Shown piece after piece: positions 1 to 9,301 of a stretch of DNA of 64,000 nucleotides. The notes beneath the pieces were generated by a model. The model had not been told where the DNA came from, did not search any database, and worked only from the letters and a program-made list of their open reading frames with translations. How positions within the stretch are numbered: the stretch's first letter is position 1; each line of letters starts with the position of its first letter. The stretch is from Opitutaceae bacterium (lineage in GTDB: Bacteria; Verrucomicrobiota; Verrucomicrobiia; Opitutales; Opitutaceae): assembly GCA_027490995.1 (NCBI GenBank), contig JAIXWY010000008.1:85363-149362 (forward strand), read 5' to 3'. Both the position numbers and the translations under genes were made by a program.

Positions 1-1378
1 CGCCTTGGCGCGAGCGCCATTGCCCGCGTTCTCCGCGTCGCAGTGGCAACAGGCAGATCAGCGCCGCAATCGCCCCGGCGGTGACCGCGGGCCACGACTC
101 GAGGTACAACCGCTCTGCGGTGGCTTGGTACACCGCGAGGATCTCGTGCCAACGATCTCCCCAGGAGAGATCGAGCGCGGGAACTCCCACCAAGGCGACG
201 GCCAGCCCGAGTGCGGCTCCCCTGACGAGTGGCCGACTGCGGTCCTGCAGCGCGATGACGCCGAGAAGGTAGCTCAGGAGCCAGAGGCCCATCTGCAACT
301 CGGCGAAACGATCGAGCAGCGCCGGCGCGATCACTGCGACGCAGAGACCACCGAGAGCACCGCCGGCCGACATCAGAAGATAGAATGAGGTCAGTCGCGC
401 GGGTTCCGGACGCAGCCGGTACAACTCGCCATGGCACACCATGGCCGCGATGAAGAGCGTCCCAGTGTAGCCCACCACCTGCAGCGCCAGCGGGGCGTCG
501 GTCTCCGCGTGGAGGAGGTACAGCACCAGAGAGCACCCGACGACAAGCAGGCCCGCAAACCACCCGCGGTGGTACCAGCGGGGATGATCGAAACAGAGAA
601 TGAAGCTCAGCAGGTACAGGGCGAGCGGCAGGACCCACAGGAATGGGATGACGGCGATGTCTTGGCTGAGTTGGTTCGTAGTGGCGCCGAGCAGAACGGA
701 CGCGATCGCCGGGAGCGCCACCCACAGCAGCGGCGTGCCGCGCGGCTGGGTTGCCTGCGGTTCTGGAGGTGGCACCGGTTCCGCTGGCACCGCGGGCGTG
801 ACGTCACGGATCGCCCAGGCACAGCGAGCCGCGACGAACGCGAACGCGACCAGCCCGATCGACCAGACGATGGCCTGCTCGCGGCGCGTGAGGAATGGCT
901 CCACCACCAGCGGATAGCTCAGGAGTGCAAGCAAAGAACCGACGTTGGAAAGTGAATACAGGCGGTAGGGTGAACGATCCGGATGGAGCAGACTGAACCA
1001 CCGCTGCATCAGCGGCCCCGTCGTCGACAGCACCAGATAGGGCACGCCCACGGTCAGGCCGAGGACGAGGAGGATCTGCAGCACCGGCGTGCCGTCCCCG
1101 GCGGGACGAAGCGAGTCTTCCGGGATGACGGGCAGGAACACCGCCGCGAGGACTAGCAAGGTGGCCTGCAGCCAGGCCTGCGTGCGGGGACGCAGGTAGG
1201 TGGAGACGAGGTGCACGTAGCCGTAGCCGAAGAGCAGCAGCACCTGGAAGAACAGCAGGCACGTCGTCCAGACCCCTGGGCTCCCGCCGAACCAAGGGAG
1301 GATGTACTTGCCGATCATCGGCTGGACTTGGAAGAGCAGGAAGGCCCCGAGAAAGATGGCGAGGGCGAAGGGCGGCAT
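1..1378 (-). CDS. Fused MFS/spermidine synthase-like membrane protein, N-terminal part (runs off left edge)
   Basis: An open frame of 459 codons reads leftward from an ATG at 1378 without a stop to the window edge. It is very hydrophobic and polytopic. The first helix carries FLLFQVQPMIGKYILPWFGG, and further on there is TTNQLSQDIAVIPFLWVLPL. Both are hallmarks, as I recall them, of the family annotated as fused MFS/spermidine synthase, in which an N-terminal membrane region precedes a Rossmann methyltransferase-like domain. That second domain would lie beyond the left edge. The frame stays open upstream of the ATG, so the start could be further out, but hydrophobic sequence begins right after this Met. 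Substrate unknown. The gene is divergent from the membrane protein at 1656. Confidence 0.75.
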   Translation of the reverse strand, partial: MPPFALAIFLGAFLLFQVQPMIGKYILPWFGGSPGVWTTCLLFFQVLLLFGYGYVHLVSTYLRPRTQAWLQATLLVLAAVFLPVIPEDSLRPAGDGTPVLQILLVLGLTVGVPYLVLSTTGPLMQRWFSLLHPDRSPYRLYSLSNVGSLLALLSYPLVVEPFLTRREQAIVWSIGLVAFAFVAARCAWAIRDVTPAVPAEPVPPPEPQATQPRGTPLLWVALPAIASVLLGATTNQLSQDIAVIPFLWVLPLALYLLSFILCFDHPRWYHRGWFAGLLVVGCSLVLYLLHAETDAPLALQVVGYTGTLFIAAMVCHGELYRLRPEPARLTSFYLLMSAGGALGGLCVAVIAPALLDRFAELQMGLWLLSYLLGVIALQDRSRPLVRGAALGLAVALVGVPALDLSWGDRWHEILAVYQATAERLYLESWPAVTAGAIAALICLLPLRRGERGQWRSRQG

Positions 1379-1655
1379 GGGTCGATCCGACCAGTCCGGA
1401 CCGCTCTCGGCAAAAGCAAAAGCGAGCTGACTTTGAGGGGTGGCGCTGGCGTTCGACCTTCCGCGTTCGAGGCGATCCAGGTCGGCGAGCCGCGGTTCCG
1501 GCTGCACGTCATCGCCCTCCTGTCCACGTCGGCTCCGGCCGGGCGTGCTTGGTGTCTGCGGCCCGCCAAAGTCGGACTTGCGCTTGCGTCCTCGGCTCGG
1601 GGCGGCTTGCGTTCGGACGTGCCGCGTGCGGAGTCGCCGCGGCCTTTTCTTCGTC

Positions 1656-3344
1656 ATGGCGGATTCCCCTCAGCGCCCCTCCGATCCTGTCGCGCCGCCG
1701 CACTGGTTCCAGTGGTTCGTAGTCTCCGTGGCGCTTGCGCCGCTTGCGTTCATGGCTTGGTGGGCGACGGACACCATGCACAACATCCCGATGTGGGATG
1801 AGTTCGAGACGGTGCTGCGGTTCCTGCTCGACTACCGGGCGGCGGATTCGGTGACCGCATCGGTCCGGGAGTTCTTCGCCATGGCCAACGAGCACTGCGT
1901 GCTCACGAGCCGTTTCGTGTTTGTGCTGCTCTACGAGCTCACCGGGAGCGTAAACTTCATTGCTCTCGGGCTGGTGGGAAGCAGCTTCCTCGTGGCTGCC
2001 GTGCTGGTGGCGCGTCTGGGCATCGCCGAACGCTGGTGGCGCGGGGTCTGGCTGGCGCTGGCGGCGCTGGTGTTGCTGCACCTCCAGCATCATGAGAACC
2101 TTTTCTCCTCCTACGCCTCGATCGACCACTATCAGATCGTGTTGCACACGACGGCGTGCCTCGTGCTCCTGCAGCGCAGGGAACGTTGGGCTTGGTGGGG
2201 CGCGCTCCTGTGTGCGGGCTTCGCATTGTTCACGCTGACCCACGGGGTGGCCGTGATGATCGTGGGAGCGTTGCTCCTCGCGCTGGCGAGCCGTCGCCGC
2301 GAGTGCGTGCAATGGTGCCTTGGGTGCGCCCTCCTGTTCGGCGTCTTCGCGGTCGCGTTCACCTCCGCCACCCTCATGGCTCCCGTCGCGTGGTCGCTCT
2401 CAACAGTCGGGCGGATGCTCTGGTACTGGCTGACCATGGTAGGCGGCGTGATGTCGCTGGGCGTGCCGTCTGTAGCCGCATGGAGTGGCCTTGGCTTGCT
2501 CGCGGTGCTGGGCTTGGCGCTTGTGCGGGGGGCATGGCGTCGGGATCCTTTCCTCACGGGCGTGGCTCTGACGGCTCTTCTGGGCATGGCCTTTATCGCC
2601 TACGGTCGCTTCGCCGCGCCCGGCGTCCCCGCGTTGTCGTCCCGCTACATGGTGCAGAGCGGCCTCGCGTGGGTGGCCGTCGTCCTCCTCGCCCTGCGGG
2701 CGCTGCCGCAGCCGGGCTGGAGCCGGGCCGGCGCGTGGCTCGTGTTGCTCGCCGCCGGGGCGGTCAACGTGCTCGCGAACCAGCGTTTTGCCTACGAGGC
2801 CTGGGAATTTTCCAAGCGCCGCGTTGATGCGGCGCACGTCATCGAAGAAACCGGCTCGATGGCCGGTCTCAAGCGCCCGATCTTTCCCAAGACCGCGCTC
2901 GGCGACCAGATTCTCGCCGTCTCCGCGCGCGAAGGGCTTTACGTGCTCGATGTCGAACCCAGCCACGAGGTGGTTGTGCCGGACAATTTCCAGCTGTATC
3001 CGATCGTCTTCTCGATCGACAAGCTCACCGTCTCGCGAGGGCACGTGCATTTCCGTGGGTGGATGCTGACCAAGGAGATGATCTCGACCGGGCTGCGTCC
3101 GTACCTACAGACGGTGCAGGGCGACCGCACCCGGCTGTTCCGTGGGCGGGTGGAGTGGCGGCCGGACGTGGAAACAGCGTATCCGGATCGACCCGACGCG
3201 CTGCGGAGCGGATTTTATTTCACGGTGCCGCTCTCGCAGCTGGACTCTGGTCCCCAATCACTTAGGGTCGTCCTCATCGGTAGCCGTCGCGTCCTCTACA
3301 ACGAGACGCAGCGCGTCATCGATGTTCCGGCGACCGTGCCCTGA
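1656..3344 (+). CDS. Polytopic membrane protein of unknown function (562 aa)
   Basis: About ten hydrophobic segments fill residues 18-415, followed by a soluble C-terminal region of roughly 130 residues. An early loop carries PMWDEF, followed by an ANEHCVLTSR stretch. Acidic residues in the first loop after TM1 recall GT-C-type membrane glycosyltransferases, but I do not recognise the family and this is only a comparison. The ATG at 1656 is chosen because the longer upstream frame is Arg/Ser-rich and non-hydrophobic. It lies 79 bp ahead of another membrane protein on the same strand and may be cotranscribed with it. Confidence 0.75.
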   Translation: MADSPQRPSDPVAPPHWFQWFVVSVALAPLAFMAWWATDTMHNIPMWDEFETVLRFLLDYRAADSVTASVREFFAMANEHCVLTSRFVFVLLYELTGSVNFIALGLVGSSFLVAAVLVARLGIAERWWRGVWLALAALVLLHLQHHENLFSSYASIDHYQIVLHTTACLVLLQRRERWAWWGALLCAGFALFTLTHGVAVMIVGALLLALASRRRECVQWCLGCALLFGVFAVAFTSATLMAPVAWSLSTVGRMLWYWLTMVGGVMSLGVPSVAAWSGLGLLAVLGLALVRGAWRRDPFLTGVALTALLGMAFIAYGRFAAPGVPALSSRYMVQSGLAWVAVVLLALRALPQPGWSRAGAWLVLLAAGAVNVLANQRFAYEAWEFSKRRVDAAHVIEETGSMAGLKRPIFPKTALGDQILAVSAREGLYVLDVEPSHEVVVPDNFQLYPIVFSIDKLTVSRGHVHFRGWMLTKEMISTGLRPYLQTVQGDRTRLFRGRVEWRPDVETAYPDRPDALRSGFYFTVPLSQLDSGPQSLRVVLIGSRRVLYNETQRVIDVPATVP

Positions 3345-3423
3345 ACAGCCCCCGAGGGCTTTTGGGGAGCGGGCGGTCCGGCTCCCGTCCTCACACCTTC
3401 GTCTCTCCTGCGACTCTCTCGCC

Positions 3424-4641
3424 ATGACTGCGCGCGTCCGCTCCGTCCTTCTGCTGTTGGCTCTGATTATGGTGTTTTTGGTTCCGGCTGAACTCTGCGC
3501 TGCGGGCAGCCCTCCGCCGCCGGCGAAGGATCGCTCGCCGGGTGCCGCCGTATCCGTCGCGCTGGCCAGCGTCACCGGCATGGCGATTTCGCCGTTGCTG
3601 GGGACTGGAGTATATGGGGCCTACCTGTGGTTCGACGCAGATACGCCCGAGCAGCGTACCGCGCTCCCTTGGTTCGCCCAGGTCGCCTTCTGGTTGCCGG
3701 CGCTGTTGATCGTGGGCGTCTGTGCGGCGAAGGACTCGCTCGCGGCGGCGTTGCCGCCGGGTTTTAAGAAGCCCTTGGATGTTGTCGAGACCGTGGAAAA
3801 CAAGGTTTCGGGTCTGGTGGCTGCCGGTGCGGTCTTGCCGTTCACGATGGATACTCTCTCGAAGGTCTTGGTGGCGCATGGGCCCGGGGCGGCACCGCTG
3901 CCGACCGGTTTTGCGACCTTGCCCTTCGCGGCGATGGATTTCTCGTGGTTGGTCACGGCGTTGACCCTGCCGCTGGCGGTGGCGGTATTCGCCATCGTCT
4001 GGATGGCGTCGCATGCGATCAATGTCCTGATCCTGCTCAGTCCTTGGGGTGCGGTCGACTCCGTGCTGAAGGCCGCGCGCACGGCTCTGCTGGGTTTGGT
4101 GGCGCTGACTGCCACCCTGAATCCTTGGCTGGGGGCATTGTTGTCGATTGGGGTGATTCTCGTTTCGTGGCTGGTCGCGGGGTGGTCGTTCCGGCTCACC
4201 GTCTTTGGTACGGTGCTCTCGTGGGAATTCCTGACCTTCCGCCACCTCCGGTTCCGTCCGGTGGCCGGCCCGGAAAACCGCGTCTTCTCTGGAGCGCACT
4301 TGTGCCAGCAGGGCGTGCCGGTACGCACGTACGGTCGCTGGCTGAACGAGCCCGAGAACGGCGGATGGCGCTTCGCGTTCCGGCCCTGGCTGGTACTGCC
4401 CGAGCGTTCGATCCCGGTTGCGCCGCAGCAGCCCGAGATTGGTCGTGGGTTCTTTCTCTCCACCGTGCGCGACGGGGATCAGACCACCTTTACGCTGCCG
4501 CCTCGTTACCGGGGGCACGAGGAGGCCCTCGTCGAACTCTATCAGATTGAAGGTGGCATCCAACCGGCGGGGCTACGCCGCGCGTGGAGTGTGCTCCGCG
4601 AACTGTTCTCCGGCGCGCCCGGGCGTCGTCAGACGGCCTGA
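3424..4641 (+). CDS. Membrane protein of unknown function with signal peptide (405 aa)
   Basis: The protein starts with a clear signal-like segment (VLLLLALIMVFLVPAELCAAG), followed by several hydrophobic helices in residues 40-265 and a soluble C-terminal tail of about 130 residues. SPLLGTGVYGAYLWF and a later ENKVSGLVAAGAVLPF look like conserved motifs and are loosely reminiscent of DUF4126-type proteins, which I cannot confirm. The ATG at 3424 is the first that gives a good signal sequence; the frame is open further upstream but overlaps the previous gene. It is convergent with the gene at 4692. Confidence 0.75.
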   Translation: MTARVRSVLLLLALIMVFLVPAELCAAGSPPPPAKDRSPGAAVSVALASVTGMAISPLLGTGVYGAYLWFDADTPEQRTALPWFAQVAFWLPALLIVGVCAAKDSLAAALPPGFKKPLDVVETVENKVSGLVAAGAVLPFTMDTLSKVLVAHGPGAAPLPTGFATLPFAAMDFSWLVTALTLPLAVAVFAIVWMASHAINVLILLSPWGAVDSVLKAARTALLGLVALTATLNPWLGALLSIGVILVSWLVAGWSFRLTVFGTVLSWEFLTFRHLRFRPVAGPENRVFSGAHLCQQGVPVRTYGRWLNEPENGGWRFAFRPWLVLPERSIPVAPQQPEIGRGFFLSTVRDGDQTTFTLPPRYRGHEEALVELYQIEGGIQPAGLRRAWSVLRELFSGAPGRRQTA

Positions 4642-4691
4642 GGTTCGGCGGAGGTGGGGGCAAGGCCGCATCGTACGCGCCCCGCAAACGC

Positions 4692-5162
4692 TCAGCCTTG
4701 GCCGGCGCGGAGGACGATCACGTTGTTGAGGTCGTGCTTCTGGAACTCGGCCCAGTAGGCATCCTCGATAGTTTCCACCTGCTGCTCGATGGAGGGCGGC
4801 GGCTCGACGCCGGGGGTGCTGTTGGCGAGGTGCCGGCGGGCCTGTTCCGAGGAGCAATCGCGATCAGCGAGGCGGGCCACGAGTTCGTGCCAGAAGGTGT
4901 CGTTGGTGTGCTCGGACAGGATCTTCTCGACGCGTTCGTCGCGGACTACCTTCTCCGCAACCCGCATGCGCCCGTCGGGGAGGGTCTCGACGAGATCGCC
5001 GCAGCCCATCGGCGTCGCGAGAGAGAGGAGCTTCTGCTCCAACTCGTCATAGCGCGGACTGGAAGGGTTTTCTGGGCCGTGGTACGCGTGCACCACGTGG
5101 AGTCCATAGTGGAGCAACTCGAGGAGGCGGGCGTATTCCTTCGCCGTGAAGGTGGCTTTCAT
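4692..5162 (-). CDS. Hypothetical protein (156 aa), cotranscribed with TesA-like esterase
   Basis: A soluble, charged, mostly helical protein without signal peptide or recognised domain. Its ATG overlaps the stop of the esterase gene by 4 bases (ATGA), the usual sign of translational coupling, and composition matches real coding sequence. The N-terminal half has a hydrophobic helix (EYARLLELLHYGLHVVHAY), and the C-terminal end is acidic followed by LNNVIVLRAGQG. No function can be assigned. Confidence 0.7.
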   Translation of the reverse strand: MKATFTAKEYARLLELLHYGLHVVHAYHGPENPSSPRYDELEQKLLSLATPMGCGDLVETLPDGRMRVAEKVVRDERVEKILSEHTNDTFWHELVARLADRDCSSEQARRHLANSTPGVEPPPSIEQQVETIEDAYWAEFQKHDLNNVIVLRAGQG

Positions 5163-5872
5163 GGCCTCACGCTCTCGGCCCTGGAGCCGGGGTGCAACTG
5201 CGGACTCGTCCCAGCGGTCCGCGTGACGAGAAGTGGGCGCAGGTAGGGCCAGACCGTTTCGGCGATCCGCCGATGTCCCTCGACGGTCGGGTGGATGCCA
5301 TCCGGCAGATTTAGCTCCGGGACGCCCCCCACGCCCTCAAGAAGGAAGGGAATCAGGCTGGTGCCGTTCGCCGCGGCCAGCTCGGGGAAGAGTTGCGCGA
5401 AGGCGTCTGCGTACGGTCCCATGCTCGTGGGCATTTGCATGCCGGCGAGCACGATCCGGACCTGTGGATTGGCGGCGCGCACGCGGTCCATGATTGCCTG
5501 CAGGTTGGCCCGGGCGGTTTCGACGGGCAGCCCGCGGAGCCCGTCGTTGCCGCCCAATTCCAGCACGAAGATGTCGACCGGCTGGCGCAGGATCCAGCCG
5601 ATCCGCCGGAGCCCCCCGGCGGTCGTGTCGCCGCTCAAGCCGGCATTCACCACGTGGTAGGCGAGCCCCTCGCGGTCGATCTTCCCCTGCAGGACGCCCG
5701 GGAAGGCGTCGGTCACGTGGTTCTCCAGCCCGTAGCCGGCGGTCAGGCTATCGCCGAAGAACACGATGGTGCGCCGTGCGTCCCCCCCGGCGCTGTCGGC
5801 GCGGGCCGATGCGGCTAAGCCGCTGACGGCGAGCGCGAGGCTGAGGCGGAAAACGATGAAAAGGCGGGTCAT
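5159..5872 (-). CDS. tesA: SGNH-family arylesterase / TesA-like lysophospholipase
   Basis: GDSL/SGNH hydrolases cleave acyl esters and thioesters, and TesA-type members act in the periplasm. Here FFGDSLTAGYGL supplies the block I nucleophile Ser, an LGGND motif supplies block III Asn, and DGIHPTVEGH carries the block V Asp and His. The Met at 5872 is chosen over the longer frame because it gives a clean signal peptide ending near SARA. The gene is divergent from a YbbA/YbbP-like ABC pair, the same neighbourhood as tesA-ybbA-ybbP in Escherichia coli. It overlaps the downstream small gene by 4 bases. Confidence 0.88.
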   Translation of the reverse strand: MTRLFIVFRLSLALAVSGLAASARADSAGGDARRTIVFFGDSLTAGYGLENHVTDAFPGVLQGKIDREGLAYHVVNAGLSGDTTAGGLRRIGWILRQPVDIFVLELGGNDGLRGLPVETARANLQAIMDRVRAANPQVRIVLAGMQMPTSMGPYADAFAQLFPELAAANGTSLIPFLLEGVGGVPELNLPDGIHPTVEGHRRIAETVWPYLRPLLVTRTAGTSPQLHPGSRAESVRP

Positions 5873-5919
5873 GGAGTTGCGATTTGGTCGGCCCACGGAT
5901 TGTGTCGCGGGTGCTTACA

Positions 5920-6660
5920 ATGGTTCATCCCATGCTGAAAGTCGAGCGGCTGACCAAGACCTATGGTTCCTTGGGTGGGTCGCTGACCGTGCTGCGGGAC
6001 GTCAGCTTCGCCCTCGCGCCTGGCGCCAGCTTGGCGATCGTGGGGCCGAGCGGCAGCGGCAAGACCACGTTGCTCGGTCTCTGCGCCGGGCTCGACCGAC
6101 CCTCGTCGGGCCGGGTGGAACTGGCGGGCGAGGAGATTGGCGCGATGACCGAGGATGACCGGGCACGAGTGCGCAACGACCACGTCGGCTTCGTTTTCCA
6201 AAACTTTCAGCTGATCCCGACGCTTACGGCGCTGGAGAACGTGCTGGTGCCGCTGGAGTTGCGGGCCGCCCGGGGTGGCGGGGCGGCGGCCCTGCGCGGC
6301 GCTGAAGACGCCGCGGTGGCGCTGTTGGAGCGGGTCGGTTTGGGAGCGCGGCGCGGACATTATCCGGTGCAGCTTTCCGGCGGCGAGCAGCAGCGGGTGG
6401 CCTTGGCGCGGGCGTTCATCAACTCTCCGAAAATCCTCTTTTGCGACGAACCCACCGGCAATCTTGACGGTGAGACGGCGGCCGCGATGACGGAGCTGAT
6501 CTTTGAGGTGAACCGGGAGCGTGGAGCGACTCTGGTGCTTGTGACGCACGACTTGGAACTTGCGCGGCGCTGCCGCCGGATCATCCGCCTGCGCGGCGGC
6601 TTGGTGGTGTCGGACGAAGGCGAAGGAGCCGCTGCGACGGTGGGAGGCGCGGGCGCGTGA
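5920..6660 (+). CDS. ABC transporter ATP-binding protein (YbbA/LolD-like)
   Basis: This 246-residue ATPase has Walker A GPSGSGKTT, Q-loop in VFQNFQLIPTL, signature LSGGEQQRVALARAF, Walker B ILFCDEPTGNLD and a switch His in VTHD. It belongs to the MacB/LolD/YbbA group that energises FtsX-like permeases. An in-frame ATG at 5932 is an alternative start; the ATG at 5920 is preferred. The stop overlaps the GTG start of the permease, so the two are made together. The role of YbbA/YbbP is not settled; extraction of hydrophobic compounds or lipids has been suggested. Confidence 0.92.
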   Translation: MVHPMLKVERLTKTYGSLGGSLTVLRDVSFALAPGASLAIVGPSGSGKTTLLGLCAGLDRPSSGRVELAGEEIGAMTEDDRARVRNDHVGFVFQNFQLIPTLTALENVLVPLELRAARGGGAAALRGAEDAAVALLERVGLGARRGHYPVQLSGGEQQRVALARAFINSPKILFCDEPTGNLDGETAAAMTELIFEVNRERGATLVLVTHDLELARRCRRIIRLRGGLVVSDEGEGAAATVGGAGA

Positions 6661-9185
6661 GCTTTGTGCTACGGATGGCGTGGCGGGATTCGCGGGCCTC
6701 GCGGCGCCGGCTTGCGCTGTTCTCGCTTTCCATCGTCTTGGGCGTCGCCGCCCTGGTGGCGATCGGCTCCTTTGGCGCGAACCTGCGTCGGGCGATTGAT
6801 GGGCAGGCCAAGACGCTCCTCGGCGCGGATCTCGCGGTGCAATCGCGTTCCGCGCTTTCGCCGGAGGCGCACGCTTTTCTCGATGGCCTCGGCGGTGAAC
6901 GCGCGGAGGAAGTCGTGTTCGCGTCGATGGTGGTGTTCCCCTCCGCCGGCGGACAGACGCGGCTGGTGACGCTGCGGGCGCTCGAGGGAGGTTATCCTTT
7001 TTATGGTGAATTCCTGACCGAGCCGCTCGACGCGGCGGGCCGGCTGGCGCGAGGCGAGGCGGTCGCGGTGATCGAGGAAACGTTGCTGAGTCAGTTCGGC
7101 GTGAAAGTGGGCGACCCGATCCGGCTGGGCCAAGGCACCTTCACGATCGTGGGTGCGCTCCGCTCGATCCCCGGCGAGTCCGCCGCGGTCGCGTTGCTTT
7201 CGCCGCGGGTCTTCATTGCGCGTTCCCGCCTTGCTGAGACGGGGCTGATCGGGCCGGGAAGCATGGTGCGTTACCGCACGTATTTCCGCTTCGGCCCGGA
7301 GGTCGACGTGGAGGCCTTGGTCGGAAACCTGCGCAACCGTTTCCGGGAGTTGCGGCTGGGTTTTGACACGGTCGAAGAGCGGCGCCGCGAGCTTGGGAAT
7401 GGGGTTCGGAACGTGGACTCTTTCCTCAGCCTCGTGGGCTTCGTGGCGTTGTTCCTCGGCGCGATCGGGGTCGCGAGTTCGATCCACGTGTATGTGCGCC
7501 AGAAACTGGCGACGGTCGCGGTCCTGCGGTGCCTTGGGGCGAGTGCCTGGCGGAGTTTCGCCGTGTACCTCGTGCAGGGGGTGGGGCTCGGACTTTTCGG
7601 TGCGGGGTTGGGTGCGGCGCTGGGAGTCGGCGTGCAACTCCTGCTCCCTGCGCTGGTCGGACCGTTGCTCCCCTTTGCGGTCGAGTTTGCGGTCGACTGG
7701 CCGGCGGTCGGCCGGGGAATCGGACTCGGCCTTGGCATCTGCTTCCTGTTCACCCTTCTGCCGCTGCTCGCCGTCCGCCGGGTTTCTCCGTTGCGCGCGA
7801 TCCGGTCGTCGTTCGCCGATGACCCGGATCGTCCGGATCCGCTGCGCTGGCTGGTTTACGGTTTGATCGTGGCGGCGGTCGCGGGATTCGCCTGGTTGCA
7901 GGCTCCGCGGTGGGTCGTGGCCGTAGGGTTTGTCGTCGCCCTTCTCGTTGGCTTCGGCGTGCTGGCGGGCCTCGCGCGCGTGGTGGCGTGGCTGGCGCGA
8001 CGTTTCGTTCCGCGCGGCGCTCCGTACGTCGTCCGGCAGGGCATCGCCAACCTGCACCGGCCCAATAACCGCACGGTGCTCCTGCTGCTGGCGCTGGGGT
8101 TGGGCACGTTCCTCATCGTGACGCTGGCGCTGACGCGTGCGACGCTGCTCGCGCAGATTGAGGGCTCGGGCGGCGGCGACCGGCCCAATCTCGTGTTCTT
8201 TGACGTGCAGGATGATCAGATCGGACCGCTGGAGGAGACGCTCGCCGCCGCCGGGGTGCCGCTGCTGGCGCGTGCGCCGATCGTGACCATGCGTTTGAGC
8301 CGACTCAAGGGCCGACCGGTTGAGGAGCTCCTGCGCGACGGGGTCTCGACGATCCCGGCGTGGACGCTGCGGCGGGAGTACCGTTCCAGTTACCGGTCCG
8401 CGTTGGCGGATACGGAGCGCGTGGTCGAGGGCGAGTGGATCCCACGGGTCGCCCCGGATACTCCGGTGGTGCCGGTGTCCCTGGAGCGCGGGATCGCGCG
8501 GGACCTTCAGCTGAAGCTGGGGGACACGCTGGAGTTCAACGTCCAGGGTGTGCTGGTCGAGGCGCGGGTGACTAGCCTGCGCGAGGTGGAGTGGCGGCGG
8601 CTGGAGCCCAACTTTTTCACGGTGTTTCCCGAGGGCGTGCTCGAGGGCGCCCCGAAGTTCTTTGTCGCGGCCACGCGAGCCGCCAACCCTGCGCAGTCGG
8701 CTGGCCTGCAGCAGTCGGTCGTCGCCCGCCTCCCCAACGTCTCGGCGATCGACCTCAGCCTCGTGCTGCAGACCCTCGACGGGATCGTGTCCAAGATCCA
8801 GTGGGTGGTTCAGTTCATGGCCCTGTTCACGGTCGCCACCGGCGTGATCGTGTTGGCGGGTGCGGTGCTGAGCGGACGCTACCAGCGGCTCCGCGAGACC
8901 GTGCTGCTGCGGACGCTCGGGGCGAGCCGGAGCCAGTTGTTGCAGATCCAACTCGTCGAATATGCGATCCTCGGTGCGCTGGCGGCTGCGGTGGGATGTG
9001 GACTGGCGATTGTCGGCGGACAGTTGCTCGCTCGGTTCGTCTTCGAGGCCCCGCCCGTCGTGCCCCCCGCCACGGTGGCGGGTGCGTTCGGCGCCGTGAT
9101 CAGCTTGACGCTGCTCACCGGCCTGCTCGCGAACCGCGGTGTGACCTCGCATCCGCCGCTCGAGGTCCTGCGGCAGGAAACCTGA
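6657..9185 (+). CDS. FtsX-like ABC permease (YbbP-like, 842 aa)
   Basis: An 842-residue permease with two FtsX-type modules: an N-terminal helix (RLALFSLSIVLGVAALVAIGSF) followed by a large periplasmic domain, a middle group of helices around residues 255-480, a second periplasmic domain, and a last group of three helices near 710-835. This duplicated layout fits YbbP. Translation begins at a GTG overlapping the ATPase stop (GTGA). With the upstream ATPase it forms a complete exporter or extractor complex; substrate unknown, though proximity to TesA suggests lipid or ester handling. Confidence 0.9.
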   Translation: MSFVLRMAWRDSRASRRRLALFSLSIVLGVAALVAIGSFGANLRRAIDGQAKTLLGADLAVQSRSALSPEAHAFLDGLGGERAEEVVFASMVVFPSAGGQTRLVTLRALEGGYPFYGEFLTEPLDAAGRLARGEAVAVIEETLLSQFGVKVGDPIRLGQGTFTIVGALRSIPGESAAVALLSPRVFIARSRLAETGLIGPGSMVRYRTYFRFGPEVDVEALVGNLRNRFRELRLGFDTVEERRRELGNGVRNVDSFLSLVGFVALFLGAIGVASSIHVYVRQKLATVAVLRCLGASAWRSFAVYLVQGVGLGLFGAGLGAALGVGVQLLLPALVGPLLPFAVEFAVDWPAVGRGIGLGLGICFLFTLLPLLAVRRVSPLRAIRSSFADDPDRPDPLRWLVYGLIVAAVAGFAWLQAPRWVVAVGFVVALLVGFGVLAGLARVVAWLARRFVPRGAPYVVRQGIANLHRPNNRTVLLLLALGLGTFLIVTLALTRATLLAQIEGSGGGDRPNLVFFDVQDDQIGPLEETLAAAGVPLLARAPIVTMRLSRLKGRPVEELLRDGVSTIPAWTLRREYRSSYRSALADTERVVEGEWIPRVAPDTPVVPVSLERGIARDLQLKLGDTLEFNVQGVLVEARVTSLREVEWRRLEPNFFTVFPEGVLEGAPKFFVAATRAANPAQSAGLQQSVVARLPNVSAIDLSLVLQTLDGIVSKIQWVVQFMALFTVATGVIVLAGAVLSGRYQRLRETVLLRTLGASRSQLLQIQLVEYAILGALAAAVGCGLAIVGGQLLARFVFEAPPVVPPATVAGAFGAVISLTLLTGLLANRGVTSHPPLEVLRQET

Positions 9186-9301
9186 GCGGAGACTCGGTCC
9201 GGGCGCGACGCGGCGCGATGGCGAGGTCCATCGGCTGCCGTGCCCCGGCGCCCGCGATGATCCGGGCTGGCGTTCCGGGCGAACTGTGTCCCCATGGAGG
9301 A

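Noticed and set aside
5..955. Plus-strand open frames at the left edge
   Set aside because: They are Arg/Gly/Asp-rich shadows of the leftward membrane protein frame, which shows clear hydrophobic helices and family motifs.
1509..2312. Minus-strand frame of 267 codons opposite the membrane protein
   Set aside because: Composition (His, Arg, Gln rich) is that of an antisense shadow; the plus frame has consistent transmembrane character.
6669..9152. Minus-strand frame of 827 codons opposite the ABC permease
   Set aside because: A long antisense frame in GC-rich DNA; rich in Arg/Gln/His with no domain, whereas the plus frame is a canonical permease.
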